From contig NZ_CP009279.1 of assembly GCF_000758545.1 (NCBI RefSeq), positions 6,510,001-6,574,000 of the forward strand: 64,000 nucleotides of DNA, given 5' to 3'. The notes below the pieces were generated by a model, which saw only the letters and a program-made list of their open reading frames with translations, searched no databases and was not told the origin of the DNA. This stretch comes from Paenibacillus sp. FSL H7-0737. Lineage in GTDB: Bacteria > Bacillota > Bacilli > Paenibacillales > Paenibacillaceae. A program made the position numbers and the translations under genes. The number at the start of each line of letters is the position of its first letter. Positions within the stretch are counted from its first letter, which is position 1. Positions 51,141 through 59,407 of this stretch are shown here, piece after piece.

Positions 51141-52556
51141 CTACACCAGAAACATAGCAACAATCGTTGTAACTATCAGCCCAATCAGCACCGGTTTCAC
51201 ATTGCGTCTAGCGAGCTCAAATGGACTTACGCCGCAGATAGCGGCGGCTGGAATCAATGCCCATGGGATTAGCGTCCCCCCGCCAACCCAAATGGCAGAT
51301 ACCTGACCGAGTGCAGTTAAAGTAGCTGCGTCGGAATGTGTGGCAACAGCGAACAATTTTCCGATGGACCCCGCAAGTGAGATTCCCGAGAACCCTGAAC
51401 CATCAAGGCCCGTAATGGCCCCTGTTATGGTAGCGGTCACAGCACCTACAGCACCATTAAGAGGTACATTATGCGCCAGAGCAACCCCTAGATCATTAAC
51501 AATTCCCTGAGAAGCAGCAGGTAAGACTTTGCCAAACAATTCAGCAAAGGCCGAATCTCCCAAATAGAAGAATGCCGCAATTGGAATCACTGGACCGAAT
51601 ACTTTAAAGCCAAATGTGAGTCCATCAATTAGATATGAGGTGACTTGCTCCAGTCCCTTATTACGATGTGCGAGCAATGTTACTACAACCAAGATAAATA
51701 CAGCAGTCCCGCCAACTAAGGCCGTTGCGTCTCCACCCTGTAAATCCAGCAGAAACATACCTGCTACATCAGCTAGAAACAGGAGTGGGATAACGATCGC
51801 CAGCCATTTCTTCAGTGTGGGAGGAATCACCGCTTGACCCTCGATCGCGTCACTGTCTGCAGCTAGCGCATTCGCGGCATTTTTCCCGGAAATAAGTCCG
51901 TCTCGCCAAGTACCGTTCTTCTGATCTCGTCGCATCATCCAATAGGCTGTTACCGTAGTGACTACACCCATCACTATAACAAGCGGAATACTCGCTTCCA
52001 TGACACTGCTTACCGGAAGTCCTGCCGCATCTGCCGTCAATTTAGGTGCACCTTGAATAATATAATCACTCGACAGCGCAATCCCATGACCGAATAGATT
52101 CATCGCAATCGCTGCTCCAAGTGCAGGCAATCCTACGCGAATAGCAACGGGCAGCAGCACAACCCCTATCAGGGCCACTGCTGGCGAAGGCCAGAAGAAC
52201 CATGATGTCACCATCATAATCAAGCCAATGCCCCAAAATGCCATAAACGGCGTACGTAAAAAGCGGGTAAGTGGGGCAACCATCGTCTCGTTTATTCCGG
52301 TACGTGTTAATACTCTGCTCATGGCTACAATGATCGAAATAATCATAATCGTACCCATTAGCTCCTTAGTTGCATATACAAAAGAGTTGAATACGCCTGT
52401 GACTGAACCACTAATCGTTTCTGTCGCGAGCCAGCCTAATACAAAGATGCCTGCAATACAGATCATCGTTGTATCCCGCCGCTTAATCAGAAGTGCCATA
52501 ATGAACACGATGAATGCCAAATATACATAATGGAGCGCTGTTAATTGGATGCCCAT
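51141..52556 (-). CDS. YhfA-like ion-transporter-superfamily membrane protein
   Basis: A 471-residue protein with about 12 helices, SWFFWPSPAVALIGVVLLPV and AAIAMNLFGHGIALSSDYI being characteristic of the Bacillus YhfA family, a member of the ion-transporter (CitMHS/ArsB-like) superfamily. Two reentrant loops carry the Ser/Gly-rich SGFSGISLAGSIG. Transported ion or acid unknown. The gap upstream of it is unusual (see the repeat at 52780-52905). Confidence 0.6.
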   Translation of the reverse strand: MGIQLTALHYVYLAFIVFIMALLIKRRDTTMICIAGIFVLGWLATETISGSVTGVFNSFVYATKELMGTIMIISIIVAMSRVLTRTGINETMVAPLTRFLRTPFMAFWGIGLIMMVTSWFFWPSPAVALIGVVLLPVAIRVGLPALGAAIAMNLFGHGIALSSDYIIQGAPKLTADAAGLPVSSVMEASIPLVIVMGVVTTVTAYWMMRRDQKNGTWRDGLISGKNAANALAADSDAIEGQAVIPPTLKKWLAIVIPLLFLADVAGMFLLDLQGGDATALVGGTAVFILVVVTLLAHRNKGLEQVTSYLIDGLTFGFKVFGPVIPIAAFFYLGDSAFAELFGKVLPAASQGIVNDLGVALAHNVPLNGAVGAVTATITGAITGLDGSGFSGISLAGSIGKLFAVATHSDAATLTALGQVSAIWVGGGTLIPWALIPAAAICGVSPFELARRNVKPVLIGLIVTTIVAMFLV

Positions 52557-52652
52557 CTCTGAACCACACCCTTCTCCTGCTTACAAGTGCTATATGTTAT
52601 GCAGGGGTGTAGGCTAATGTTCGGTAGAAATGGGCGCTTAAATATTTATGAT

Positions 52653-52751
52653 TTAAATAGAAAGAGACGCTTTTGCTAATGTATCCATCACCTCGTCGCT
52701 AATAAATGGTGCGATAGACATATCAAGTGCCGCTTGTTTACTCATATTCAT
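52653..52751 (-). CDS. Candidate small protein, 32 residues
   Basis: ATG 52751 preceded by GAAAGG, reading MNMSKQAALDMSIAPFISDE and then a helical VMDTLAKASLSI. It has a plausible amphipathic composition and codon use, no homologue I recognise, and no terminator of its own. It may be a small protein, or the decayed end of a gene; weak support. Confidence 0.3.
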   Translation of the reverse strand: MNMSKQAALDMSIAPFISDEVMDTLAKASLSI

Positions 52752-52779
52752 CCATACCTTTCGTTGAACTAGAGAAAGC

Positions 52780-52905
52780 CTGCAAAAATACAGCTTTATC
52801 CATACTTATGGCTCAAAGGCTTCATCTGGAGCAAGAAAAACTGCAGTTTTGCAGGAATTAATGTTTTTTGCCATCCTCTTATCATTAAAAAATGTATTTT
52901 TGCAG
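52780..52905. repeat. Intergenic element with CTGCA repeats
   Basis: CTGCAAAAATACA (52780-52792) is repeated inverted as TGTATTTTTGCAG (52893-52905), and the palindrome AAAACTGCAGTTTT (52837-52850) lies midway. Short CTGCA units recur. It occupies most of the 457-base gap between the SDR and YhfA-like genes and could fold as a long hairpin or be a dispersed genome repeat. Confidence 0.5.
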
Positions 52906-52939
52906 TTTTATTCCCTTGATCAATCCTTACATTTACGTA

Positions 52940-52990
52940 AAAAAAGCCGCCCCACGCATAGATAACATCTACGCATGAGACGGCTTTCTT
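52940..52990 (-). terminator. Terminator of the SDR gene
   Basis: AAAGCCG arm pairs with CGGCTTT, with inner GCGTAGAT/ATCTATGC; T run on the minus strand. Confidence 0.75.
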
Positions 52991-53013
52991 AGTGTTTCCT
53001 AATTAGAAATTTA

Positions 53014-53766
53014 TTATTTAGCCACGACTCCGCCATCAACTGGCAGCTCAACACCTGTAATGTATGAAGCTTCATCAGAAGCTAAGAACAATACAGCTTC
53101 AGCTACTTCAGAAGCACGTCCAACGCGTGGCAATGCAGTCTGGGACATAAAGAAGCTATGCATTCTTTCATCATTTACAAATTCAGCACTCATTGGAGTT
53201 TCGATAAATCCTGGGTGAACAGAGTTCACGCGAATGTTATCTTTACCAAAGTCTACAGCTGCTGCTTTACTCAGCATACGAACGGCACCTTTAGAAGCTG
53301 TATAAGCGCCGGCACCACTGCTGCCAGTCAAACCTGCAATGGAGGAGATATTGACGATGGAACCACCTTTATTGTTCTTCATTTGAGGAACAACATGTTT
53401 CATCCCAAGGAATACGCTGCTTACATTAATGTTCATTACTTTGTTCCATTGATCAACAGTGGATTCAAGCAATTGAACTGGGAACGAGATCCCTGCGTTA
53501 TTTACCAGGATGTCGATTTTTCCAAATTTGCTAATCACATCTTCTACAACTTTGATCCAGTCTTCTTCGGAAGCTACATTATGTGCATAAGCTGCGGCTT
53601 TTCCACCATTGGCTTCGATTTCTTTTACAACTGCTTGTACAGCAGCTTCGTTAATATCAGTTGCTACAACTGTAGCACCTTCTTTGGACAATAAAAGGGC
53701 TTCTTCACGACCCATGCCACTGCCTGCACCTGTAATAATTGCTACTTTATTAGTTAGACGATTCAT
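53014..53766 (-). CDS. Short-chain dehydrogenase/reductase
   Basis: A 250-residue classical SDR: cofactor motif TGAGSGMGREEALLL at about 11-25, NNAGIS, catalytic Ser-Tyr-Lys in ISSIAGLTG followed by AYTASKGAV, and the C-terminal PVDGG. Length and motifs fit glucose-dehydrogenase/3-oxoacyl-reductase-like SDRs; the substrate is unknown. ATG 53766 with GAGGAG 8 bases upstream is preferred to the frame's earlier start. It is divergent from a TetR regulator, with overlapping palindromes between them. Confidence 0.93.
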   Translation of the reverse strand: MNRLTNKVAIITGAGSGMGREEALLLSKEGATVVATDINEAAVQAVVKEIEANGGKAAAYAHNVASEEDWIKVVEDVISKFGKIDILVNNAGISFPVQLLESTVDQWNKVMNINVSSVFLGMKHVVPQMKNNKGGSIVNISSIAGLTGSSGAGAYTASKGAVRMLSKAAAVDFGKDNIRVNSVHPGFIETPMSAEFVNDERMHSFFMSQTALPRVGRASEVAEAVLFLASDEASYITGVELPVDGGVVAK

Positions 53767-53814
53767 AATTAAGTCTCCTCTATAATCGTATTGTGATATA
53801 ATAATTCGAGTGAT

Positions 53815-53838
53815 GATAGTCACACTATCACTGTGATA
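53815..53838. promoter_or_regulatory. Divergent operator between SDR and TetR genes
   Basis: GATAGT-CAC-ACTATC (53815-53829) overlaps TATCAC-T-GTGATA (53826-53838). Both are perfect inverted repeats and lie in the 188-base divergent gap, suited to the TetR repressor of the next gene. Confidence 0.6.
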
Positions 53839-53954
53839 TTAATCATATCATTTTTACGAAATAACTACAACCTCTCCTTGCTTAATCCAATAAACGGTGG
53901 ATATAATACTAATAATTAAAGAACCTAATTATAAAATGGAAGGGTCTATCCCTC

Positions 53955-54596
53955 ATGAATCCTAAAGCACGCTATGAAAAAGAACGATCTGACGGTAAAC
54001 AGCAGCGATTATATACGATTCTTGAATCCGCAGAACGAATATTTTCGCAAAAAGGAATTGAAAAGTCGACGATGCAGGATGTCGCAAGCGAAGCAAATAT
54101 AGGGATTGCGACGCTGTTTCGATATTTTCCCAGAAAAGAAAAGCTCATCGTGGCGGTGGCCACCCGAATGCTAGAGCCAATGCTCGATTACTTTAAGCAT
54201 GTAGCTGACTTGCCACTTACCTGTCTCGAAAAGATCGAGATGTTATTTGATTTCTTTATTCAGGATCAAAATCATTTAAGCATTATTTTTATGGTCAATT
54301 TTGAAAGCTACGCCTCTCACTTAAATGAGCCTGTTGAGGACGTTCTGGATTTCAATGCATTAAACCGCAAGATTTGGCATGAGTACTCCAGGATCATTCA
54401 AAATGGGGTAGAAGACGGTTCTATTCGCGCCGATCTCCCTGTGAAAGAGACCTTAATCACGCTGATGAACAGCTTTGCTCTCTTTTCCAGAAAGCTAACG
54501 ATGAAAGAGAACATCCTCCTGCTAGAATCGGATTTAGACTCCGACAAGCAGCTTGAGCTTCTTAAACAAATCTTTCTAGAGCATTTAAAAGCCTAA
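53955..54596 (+). CDS. TetR/AcrR-family repressor, divergent from SDR
   Basis: A 213-residue regulator. HTH in ILESAERIFSQKGIEKSTMQ and DVASEANIGIATLFRYFPRKEKL; the C-terminal domain is helical and unassigned. By its position opposite the SDR it probably represses both transcripts by binding the palindromes at 53815-53838, and a ligand related to the SDR substrate may release it. A terminator follows. Confidence 0.9.
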   Translation: MNPKARYEKERSDGKQQRLYTILESAERIFSQKGIEKSTMQDVASEANIGIATLFRYFPRKEKLIVAVATRMLEPMLDYFKHVADLPLTCLEKIEMLFDFFIQDQNHLSIIFMVNFESYASHLNEPVEDVLDFNALNRKIWHEYSRIIQNGVEDGSIRADLPVKETLITLMNSFALFSRKLTMKENILLLESDLDSDKQLELLKQIFLEHLKA

Positions 54597-54597
54597 A

Positions 54598-54638
54598 AAG
54601 CGCCAGTTTCCTTATGAGGGGAACTTGGCGCTTTTTTG
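54598..54638 (+). terminator. Bidirectional terminator between TetR and nos
   Basis: AAGCGCCAGTTTCC arm pairs with GGGAACTTGGCGCTT, T tail on plus strand. Confidence 0.8.
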
Positions 54639-54654
54639 ATCATAAATTGGATTG

Positions 54655-55776
54655 CTAGTGAAAAGGACAGGTGGCCACAGGTGATCGCTGATAAAGGAAA
54701 CGAGGGCTGTAATCATATTCTTTCAGTTTACTGTCATGCCAAATCGGTGTAGACGACGGAGACATAGGGGGGATCAGCCATGACCAGCGTCCCGAAACCT
54801 GACGTCCATGTCCCTGCTCCTGCTCTTGAAATCTCACAAATTGATCGGCTGCTGTATGGTGATCAACGATACTGACCCCAGCTTGCTTAAAGGAATGCAG
54901 TACTGCACGATTCAACTCAAGAAGCACCCGATCCTTCCAAAGCGTTATGTTACTGGAGCGGTCAAGTCCCATCAGATCAGCTACAGCCGGCAAAGTGTTA
55001 TATCGTCCAGTATCCCCTAAGTTACGTGAGCCAATTTCGGTCTCCATGTACCAGCCGTTAAAAGGAGCCGCGGGGTATACAATCCCGCCAATTTCCAACT
55101 GCATGTCCGAAATGATCGGCACAGAATACCAGCGAAGTTGAAGCTCTGCAAAACGTTCAATTTCGGGATGTGTTAACGGCACCTCTTGAATGAGGTGCTG
55201 GGGAATTGGAAATACGTGGGGATTGCCATTACCAATACTGATTACTAGCGGCAACACATCATAATTGCCCCTTGTTCTCTGCCAGCCTAGTTGTTGGCAC
55301 ACTTTCGTAAATTCATCCGATGCCGGATCGCCAGCGCGTTCATGTTCAGCATCACCAGGGTATCCAGCGTAACGAATCAATTGATGGTTCCAAATCCGGA
55401 TTCTCCGCTCAGGATCTTCCCCGCTGCGGAAGACCGTAATGAGTGGACGGATACGTCCTCCATTATTCGCCTTTTCCATATGTCGTAGCAGAGCTTCAGC
55501 AACATCCTCCTCAGTCTCTGCCTGACGTTCATCCATCAGCTCAATGGACTGCCAAAAAAGACGACCAATGCAGCGGCTATTGTGACGCCAAGCCATTCTT
55601 GCCCCATGCGCCAGCTCTTCCGTTGTATGTGTGTAACTCCCTGATTGATTGATTTCTTCTCGTACGGCTTGGATGCGATGATCCATCTCAGCTTCAGTCT
55701 TATCTAGCTCAGCATAACATTGCCGAATGAAAGCTTCTGCCTGCCGGGTTAATTCTTCGATGTGCATGCCATTCAT
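54655..55776 (-). CDS. nos: Bacterial nitric oxide synthase oxygenase
   Basis: A 373-residue NOS oxygenase-only enzyme. The heme thiolate is Cys in MAWRHNSRCIGRLFW (C69 in this numbering). Substrate-site motifs include PLVISIGNG, FNGWYMETEIGSR (the Glu holds arginine) and RYNTLPAVADLMGLD; the C-terminal WSWLIPPMSPSSTPIWH gives the pterin/Trp region. Family length about 360. It forms NO and citrulline from arginine using a cellular reductase, as no reductase domain is present. ATG 55776, with GGAGG 9 bases upstream, is preferred. It lies 3.6 kb from flavohemoglobin. Confidence 0.95.
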   Translation of the reverse strand: MNGMHIEELTRQAEAFIRQCYAELDKTEAEMDHRIQAVREEINQSGSYTHTTEELAHGARMAWRHNSRCIGRLFWQSIELMDERQAETEEDVAEALLRHMEKANNGGRIRPLITVFRSGEDPERRIRIWNHQLIRYAGYPGDAEHERAGDPASDEFTKVCQQLGWQRTRGNYDVLPLVISIGNGNPHVFPIPQHLIQEVPLTHPEIERFAELQLRWYSVPIISDMQLEIGGIVYPAAPFNGWYMETEIGSRNLGDTGRYNTLPAVADLMGLDRSSNITLWKDRVLLELNRAVLHSFKQAGVSIVDHHTAADQFVRFQEQEQGHGRQVSGRWSWLIPPMSPSSTPIWHDSKLKEYDYSPRFLYQRSPVATCPFH

Positions 55777-55870
55777 ATCCCTTATCCTCCATCTAAGCCA
55801 TGCTAGAACTCTCATTCCAGTATACCACCCACACTCCTAAGCTACATCCTTAGGGAAGTAGCACATGAGA

Positions 55871-55904
55871 ACAACCCGTGAAGCTTAGTCGCTTCACGGG
55901 TTGT
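55871..55904 (-). terminator. Hairpin after the 92-residue protein gene
   Basis: Perfect 14-base stem ACAACCCGTGAAGC (55871-55884) with GCTTCACGGGTTGT (55891-55904); weak T tail. Confidence 0.65.
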
Positions 55905-55915
55905 AGCAGGAACAT

Positions 55916-56194
55916 CTAGCGTTCTGAACGTTTCCCTTGCATCTTCAATGCAGCAAGCCTGCTCTTATCCTCGGCCAGCAGTTCTTCAGCCAACTCCACA
56001 CCTTGGGGGCCTAGTGAGGCACGAGCTTGTTCTACCGCCTGTTCGGTATGCGCCAAACGGTTCTCAGCCTGTGCCAAGGTCTGTTCTGTTGGATGACTAA
56101 GCGCCTGAGAGACAGAGAAATGAAGCTTGCCTAAAGCATTTTTGGCTTGAGTTACATTGTCGTTCGCTTGCAGACTGGAATCGGGTTGTTTCAT
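55916..56194 (-). CDS. Small helical protein of unknown function
   Basis: A 92-residue, Ala/Gln/Glu-rich soluble protein with two or three predicted helices (NALGKLHFSVSQALSHPTEQ; AEELLAEDKSRLAALKMQGK). No membrane segment or enzymatic motif. It sits between nos and the chemoreceptor-like gene on the same strand with a hairpin after it. I do not recognise its family. Confidence 0.5.
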   Translation of the reverse strand: MKQPDSSLQANDNVTQAKNALGKLHFSVSQALSHPTEQTLAQAENRLAHTEQAVEQARASLGPQGVELAEELLAEDKSRLAALKMQGKRSER

Positions 56195-56271
56195 AAATGA
56201 AATTCGCTCCCTTCTGAAATGCGCCTGTTCTCTTCTAGCATGGTTTAGGATAAGTAACTTTATGCATACAC

Positions 56272-57093
56272 CTACTGGATGATGGATTGCATGAAAGTAG
56301 TCATTTCTTTGCTGGCCTTATTCAAGCGCTCAATTACCCCGCTGAATTCGGTGACCAGTTCTGCTTGTGCGTGTGAAGAAGCGGAGATCGCTTCAATTTC
56401 TAGCTCCATTTGTTTAATGGACTTTTGAACATCACTGAGTGATTTTTCAATATTATGGGTTGCTTCTTTGGTATTTACAGACAGTTTGCGTACTTCCTTA
56501 GCCACAACGCCAAAGCCCGCCCCCTGCTCTCCTACACGCGCAGCTTCGATGGCTGCATTTAGTCCTAGCAGATTCGTCTGCTCAGAAATCTCACGAATGA
56601 AGCTAGTAACCTTATTTACTTCTTGAGACTCCGCTACCGCTCTACGTGTATTATCTAATATTTGCTGAGAGGTAGCCGATAATTCTTCAGATTGTGCAGC
56701 TACGCTCTGAACCATATCCATTAGGTGATTGCTTATCCCATTAATTTCGTCTGTAAATACCTCAAGCTTATTCTCGTTCTCCAGTGTGTAGGCAATTGCG
56801 AACACGCCTACTACCTCGTTGTCTGTTCCATATATAGGCACACATGTTGAAATCACAGGAGATCCATAAACTTCTGCTGGAATCCGGTTAAAGCTAACCT
56901 CACCTTTCAATCCATTTGAAAGCGTTAGGTCTTCAGGTGGAATAGGACTTCCTTTGGCCAGTCCAAAATCAATGGCATTACTCGGAGTATAATACTGGAA
57001 GATTTCCCTGTCCGTAATACCGATCATAATATCTTGCGAGTGAAGCTTTTTGAAGTAAGGTGCTGCGAGGACTAAGGCATCGATAATACTCAT
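56272..57093 (-). CDS. Soluble chemoreceptor-like protein (YfmS-like)
   Basis: A 273-residue protein without membrane helices. Residues 1-110 form a small sensor domain (YGSPVISTCVPIYGTDNEVVG and GVFAIAYTLE, a Cache/PAS-like sheet); then a short methyl-accepting signalling domain with the conserved tip ISEQTNLLGLNAAIEAARVGEQG and FGVVAKEVRKLS. ATG 57093 is preferred (GGGAG 8 bases upstream). Such proteins, e.g. Bacillus YfmS, signal to CheA from the cytoplasm. The sensor ligand is unknown. Confidence 0.85.
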   Translation of the reverse strand: MSIIDALVLAAPYFKKLHSQDIMIGITDREIFQYYTPSNAIDFGLAKGSPIPPEDLTLSNGLKGEVSFNRIPAEVYGSPVISTCVPIYGTDNEVVGVFAIAYTLENENKLEVFTDEINGISNHLMDMVQSVAAQSEELSATSQQILDNTRRAVAESQEVNKVTSFIREISEQTNLLGLNAAIEAARVGEQGAGFGVVAKEVRKLSVNTKEATHNIEKSLSDVQKSIKQMELEIEAISASSHAQAELVTEFSGVIERLNKASKEMTTFMQSIIQ

Positions 57094-57199
57094 CTGTTCA
57101 TCTCCCATTAAGTAAATGTATATGTAAGTTTATCGACATAATGGGTGACATAATGAATATTGTCATATTAAAGTAACAATTCTACCGTAGGATGGATTC

Positions 57200-58057
57200 A
57201 TGAATACTAAACCTATTAGCAGACGCCAATTTTTGAAGAAAAGTGCTCAAGTGTCGCTCGGGCTGCTTGGAACCGCTAGTGCGACCGGCATTTATTCACA
57301 CTGGGTTGAGCCCTACTGGCTTGAAGTTAAACATATAGATATAAAGCTTCCTCTACTCCCTCCAGCATTCGATAGATTTCGTATCGTTCATTTCAGTGAT
57401 TTACACTTAGGCGTATATACGAAGTCCGAAGCCTTAACAGAGTTAGTACAGCAAATTCAACATGTAAGTCCAGATCTGATCTGCTTCACCGGAGATCTAC
57501 TAGATCATTCTGTCGATTATATTTCTGAGGCTGTGGACATCTGTTCACAGTTGCGGGCACCGTTTGGACAATATGCTGTGTTAGGTAACCACGATGCTTT
57601 TGGTACTAGGAAAGCTGTGACGAAAGGGTTAGCGCAATCTGGCTTCCACGTACTTCATAATGAACATATTGTCTTAAAAAAAGATGCGGAGGCGCTTTAT
57701 CTAGCTGGAGTGGATGATCCGTGGGTCGGCAAAGCAGATATTCATCAGGCGCTACGCCATATCCCTGATAAGGCATGTACTCTACTCCTTGCACACGAGC
57801 CTGATTTTGCCGATGAATACAGTGATCTTCCCATAGATCTGCAATTGTCCGGCCATAGTCACGGAGGACAGGTGCGTCTCCCATTTGTAGGTGCCTTGTA
57901 TACCCCGCCTCACGGCAGTAAATATTCAAGCGGATTATACCAGCTCCCAGATAGTCGACTCCAGGTCTACACCACACGCGGAATTGGAGTGACTCGTATG
58001 CCTATACGTTTTAATTGTCGTCCCGAGCTTACCGAAATTACTTTAAAGTCCTCATGA
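57200..58057 (+). CDS. Tat-exported metallophosphoesterase (YkuE/YaeI-like)
   Basis: A 285-residue phosphoesterase. The N-terminus MNTKPISRRQFLKKSAQVSL carries the twin-arginine motif SRRQFLKK. Metal-site motifs are in order: HFSDLHLG (D, H), FTGDLLD (D), LGNHDAF (N, H), LAHEPD (H) and LSGHSHGGQ (H-H). The fold is that of YkuE/LpxH-type calcineurin-like phosphoesterases; substrate unknown. It acts outside the membrane by prediction. Confidence 0.92.
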   Translation: MNTKPISRRQFLKKSAQVSLGLLGTASATGIYSHWVEPYWLEVKHIDIKLPLLPPAFDRFRIVHFSDLHLGVYTKSEALTELVQQIQHVSPDLICFTGDLLDHSVDYISEAVDICSQLRAPFGQYAVLGNHDAFGTRKAVTKGLAQSGFHVLHNEHIVLKKDAEALYLAGVDDPWVGKADIHQALRHIPDKACTLLLAHEPDFADEYSDLPIDLQLSGHSHGGQVRLPFVGALYTPPHGSKYSSGLYQLPDSRLQVYTTRGIGVTRMPIRFNCRPELTEITLKSS

Positions 58058-58239
58058 TTGTGTCAAAAATTAATAAATGGTTAAAAAGTATATACCTTTT
58101 GCACGTCTATGCAACAACACTGTAACCGTGTTTGTAATCAAATCTATTTGGGGCCTAGGTATAATTGTAGGAGTGATAGATAACATCAAAAATCATAATG
58201 AACTACATAAGCCCATCATTGGAGAGGAGAAATTAAATC

Positions 58240-59346
58240 ATGAACAAAACTGTGAAATGGACGTCTGCTGTATTAGCAGCTGGAGTATTACTTGGAGGTA
58301 CTGGACTCATCGGAGGGAATTCTGTTCTAGCTGCAACTACTGGTACAAAAACAGTCACACAAGCCGTTCAGCAGCCTTCTGTGGTGCTTAAATATAAAGG
58401 CCAAGTCTTAACGCAGCAAGGAAAAATCGTAGACGGAAATACGATGATCCCTTTAACTGTATTGCGTGATGCCTTCGGCCTTGCTATTCAATACAATTCA
58501 ACCACAAAGACTTACAGTGTAAGTAGTGACTCGGTGAAGCTTAACATGGAGGTCTCTGACTATGGCGTCAGTACCGATTTGAACGGATATTACATTTATA
58601 GCATGACCGGAAATCATGAAGTGAAGATGATCAACGACCGCTTATATGTTCCTTTCAAACTGTTAAATGATTATTTAGGTGTTCAAGGCGTATATAATCC
58701 AGCCCAGAAATCGCTTGAACTTAGCAAAAAGGTGATGAATGACATCAAGATCACCTCTGTTACCTTAGACAAGAGCAATAAGAATGCTAGTATTAAAGTA
58801 CAATATCCAAAGATCAGCGGTCTGACAGATGAAGTACAAAACACGATTAATGCTGCCTTCAAAAAAGAGGCTGAACTATTCGCATCAGAAAGCGAAAAAG
58901 AGGCTAGCCGCAGAGATGGTACAATAGAGAATAAATATGACTACTCTCAAACTTATGTTGTCACCTTTAACCGTGAAGGCGTACTTAGTATTGTAGTCGA
59001 TCAATATGGTTACAGCGGTGGAGCACACGGCGGTACCATGCGCGAGGGACATACCTTCTCGCTGAAGGATGGTAAGAAGATAGAGCTTAAAGACCTGCTA
59101 AAGGCAGAACCAAATTACAAACAAAAACTAGATAAAATGTTGAAGGAAAGCACCAAGGATATTGCTTTTCCGGAGTCAACTGGTGGACTCACAGATAAAC
59201 CAGCCTTCTACGTCAGTGAAAGTGGCTTAGCTATCTTCTATCAACAATATGAAATCGCACCTTATGCAGCTGGAATTCCTACCTACACCTTTAATTTCAG
59301 CTCAATACTGCCTAAAGGCACCGATCCATTTGCTTCTTTCAAATAA
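58240..59346 (+). CDS. Secreted stalk-domain plus RsiV-like (DUF3298) protein
   Basis: A 368-residue exported protein: signal peptide to about residue 32 (VLAA|TT), a stalk (copper-amine-oxidase-N-like) domain with NTMIPLTVLRDAFGLAIQYN and DRLYVPFKLLNDYLG, and a C-terminal DUF3298/RsiV-like domain with YSGGAHGGTMREGHTFSLKD and KKIELKDLLK. The latter domain binds lysozyme in RsiV; a protective or peptidoglycan role is thus possible. GGAGAGGAG precedes the ATG. Convergent with hmp and sharing a bidirectional terminator. Confidence 0.85.
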   Translation: MNKTVKWTSAVLAAGVLLGGTGLIGGNSVLAATTGTKTVTQAVQQPSVVLKYKGQVLTQQGKIVDGNTMIPLTVLRDAFGLAIQYNSTTKTYSVSSDSVKLNMEVSDYGVSTDLNGYYIYSMTGNHEVKMINDRLYVPFKLLNDYLGVQGVYNPAQKSLELSKKVMNDIKITSVTLDKSNKNASIKVQYPKISGLTDEVQNTINAAFKKEAELFASESEKEASRRDGTIENKYDYSQTYVVTFNREGVLSIVVDQYGYSGGAHGGTMREGHTFSLKDGKKIELKDLLKAEPNYKQKLDKMLKESTKDIAFPESTGGLTDKPAFYVSESGLAIFYQQYEIAPYAAGIPTYTFNFSSILPKGTDPFASFK

Positions 59347-59361
59347 ACACTAACGCAAAAC

Positions 59362-59397
59362 AAAAAGCGCTTCAGCCAATCGGCTAAGGCGCTTTTT
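59362..59397. terminator. Bidirectional terminator between stalk/RsiV-like gene and hmp
   Basis: AAAAAGCGC-TTCAGCC arm pairs with GGCTAAGGCGCTTTTT, with A/T runs on both sides. Confidence 0.85.
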
Positions 59398-59407
59398 GTT
59401 ATCTATA

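Noticed and set aside
58077..58391. Plus-strand 104-codon frame before the second stalk-domain gene
   Set aside because: It overlaps the signal peptide of the real gene in another frame; GGAGAGGAG and the ATG at 58240 fit the real start.
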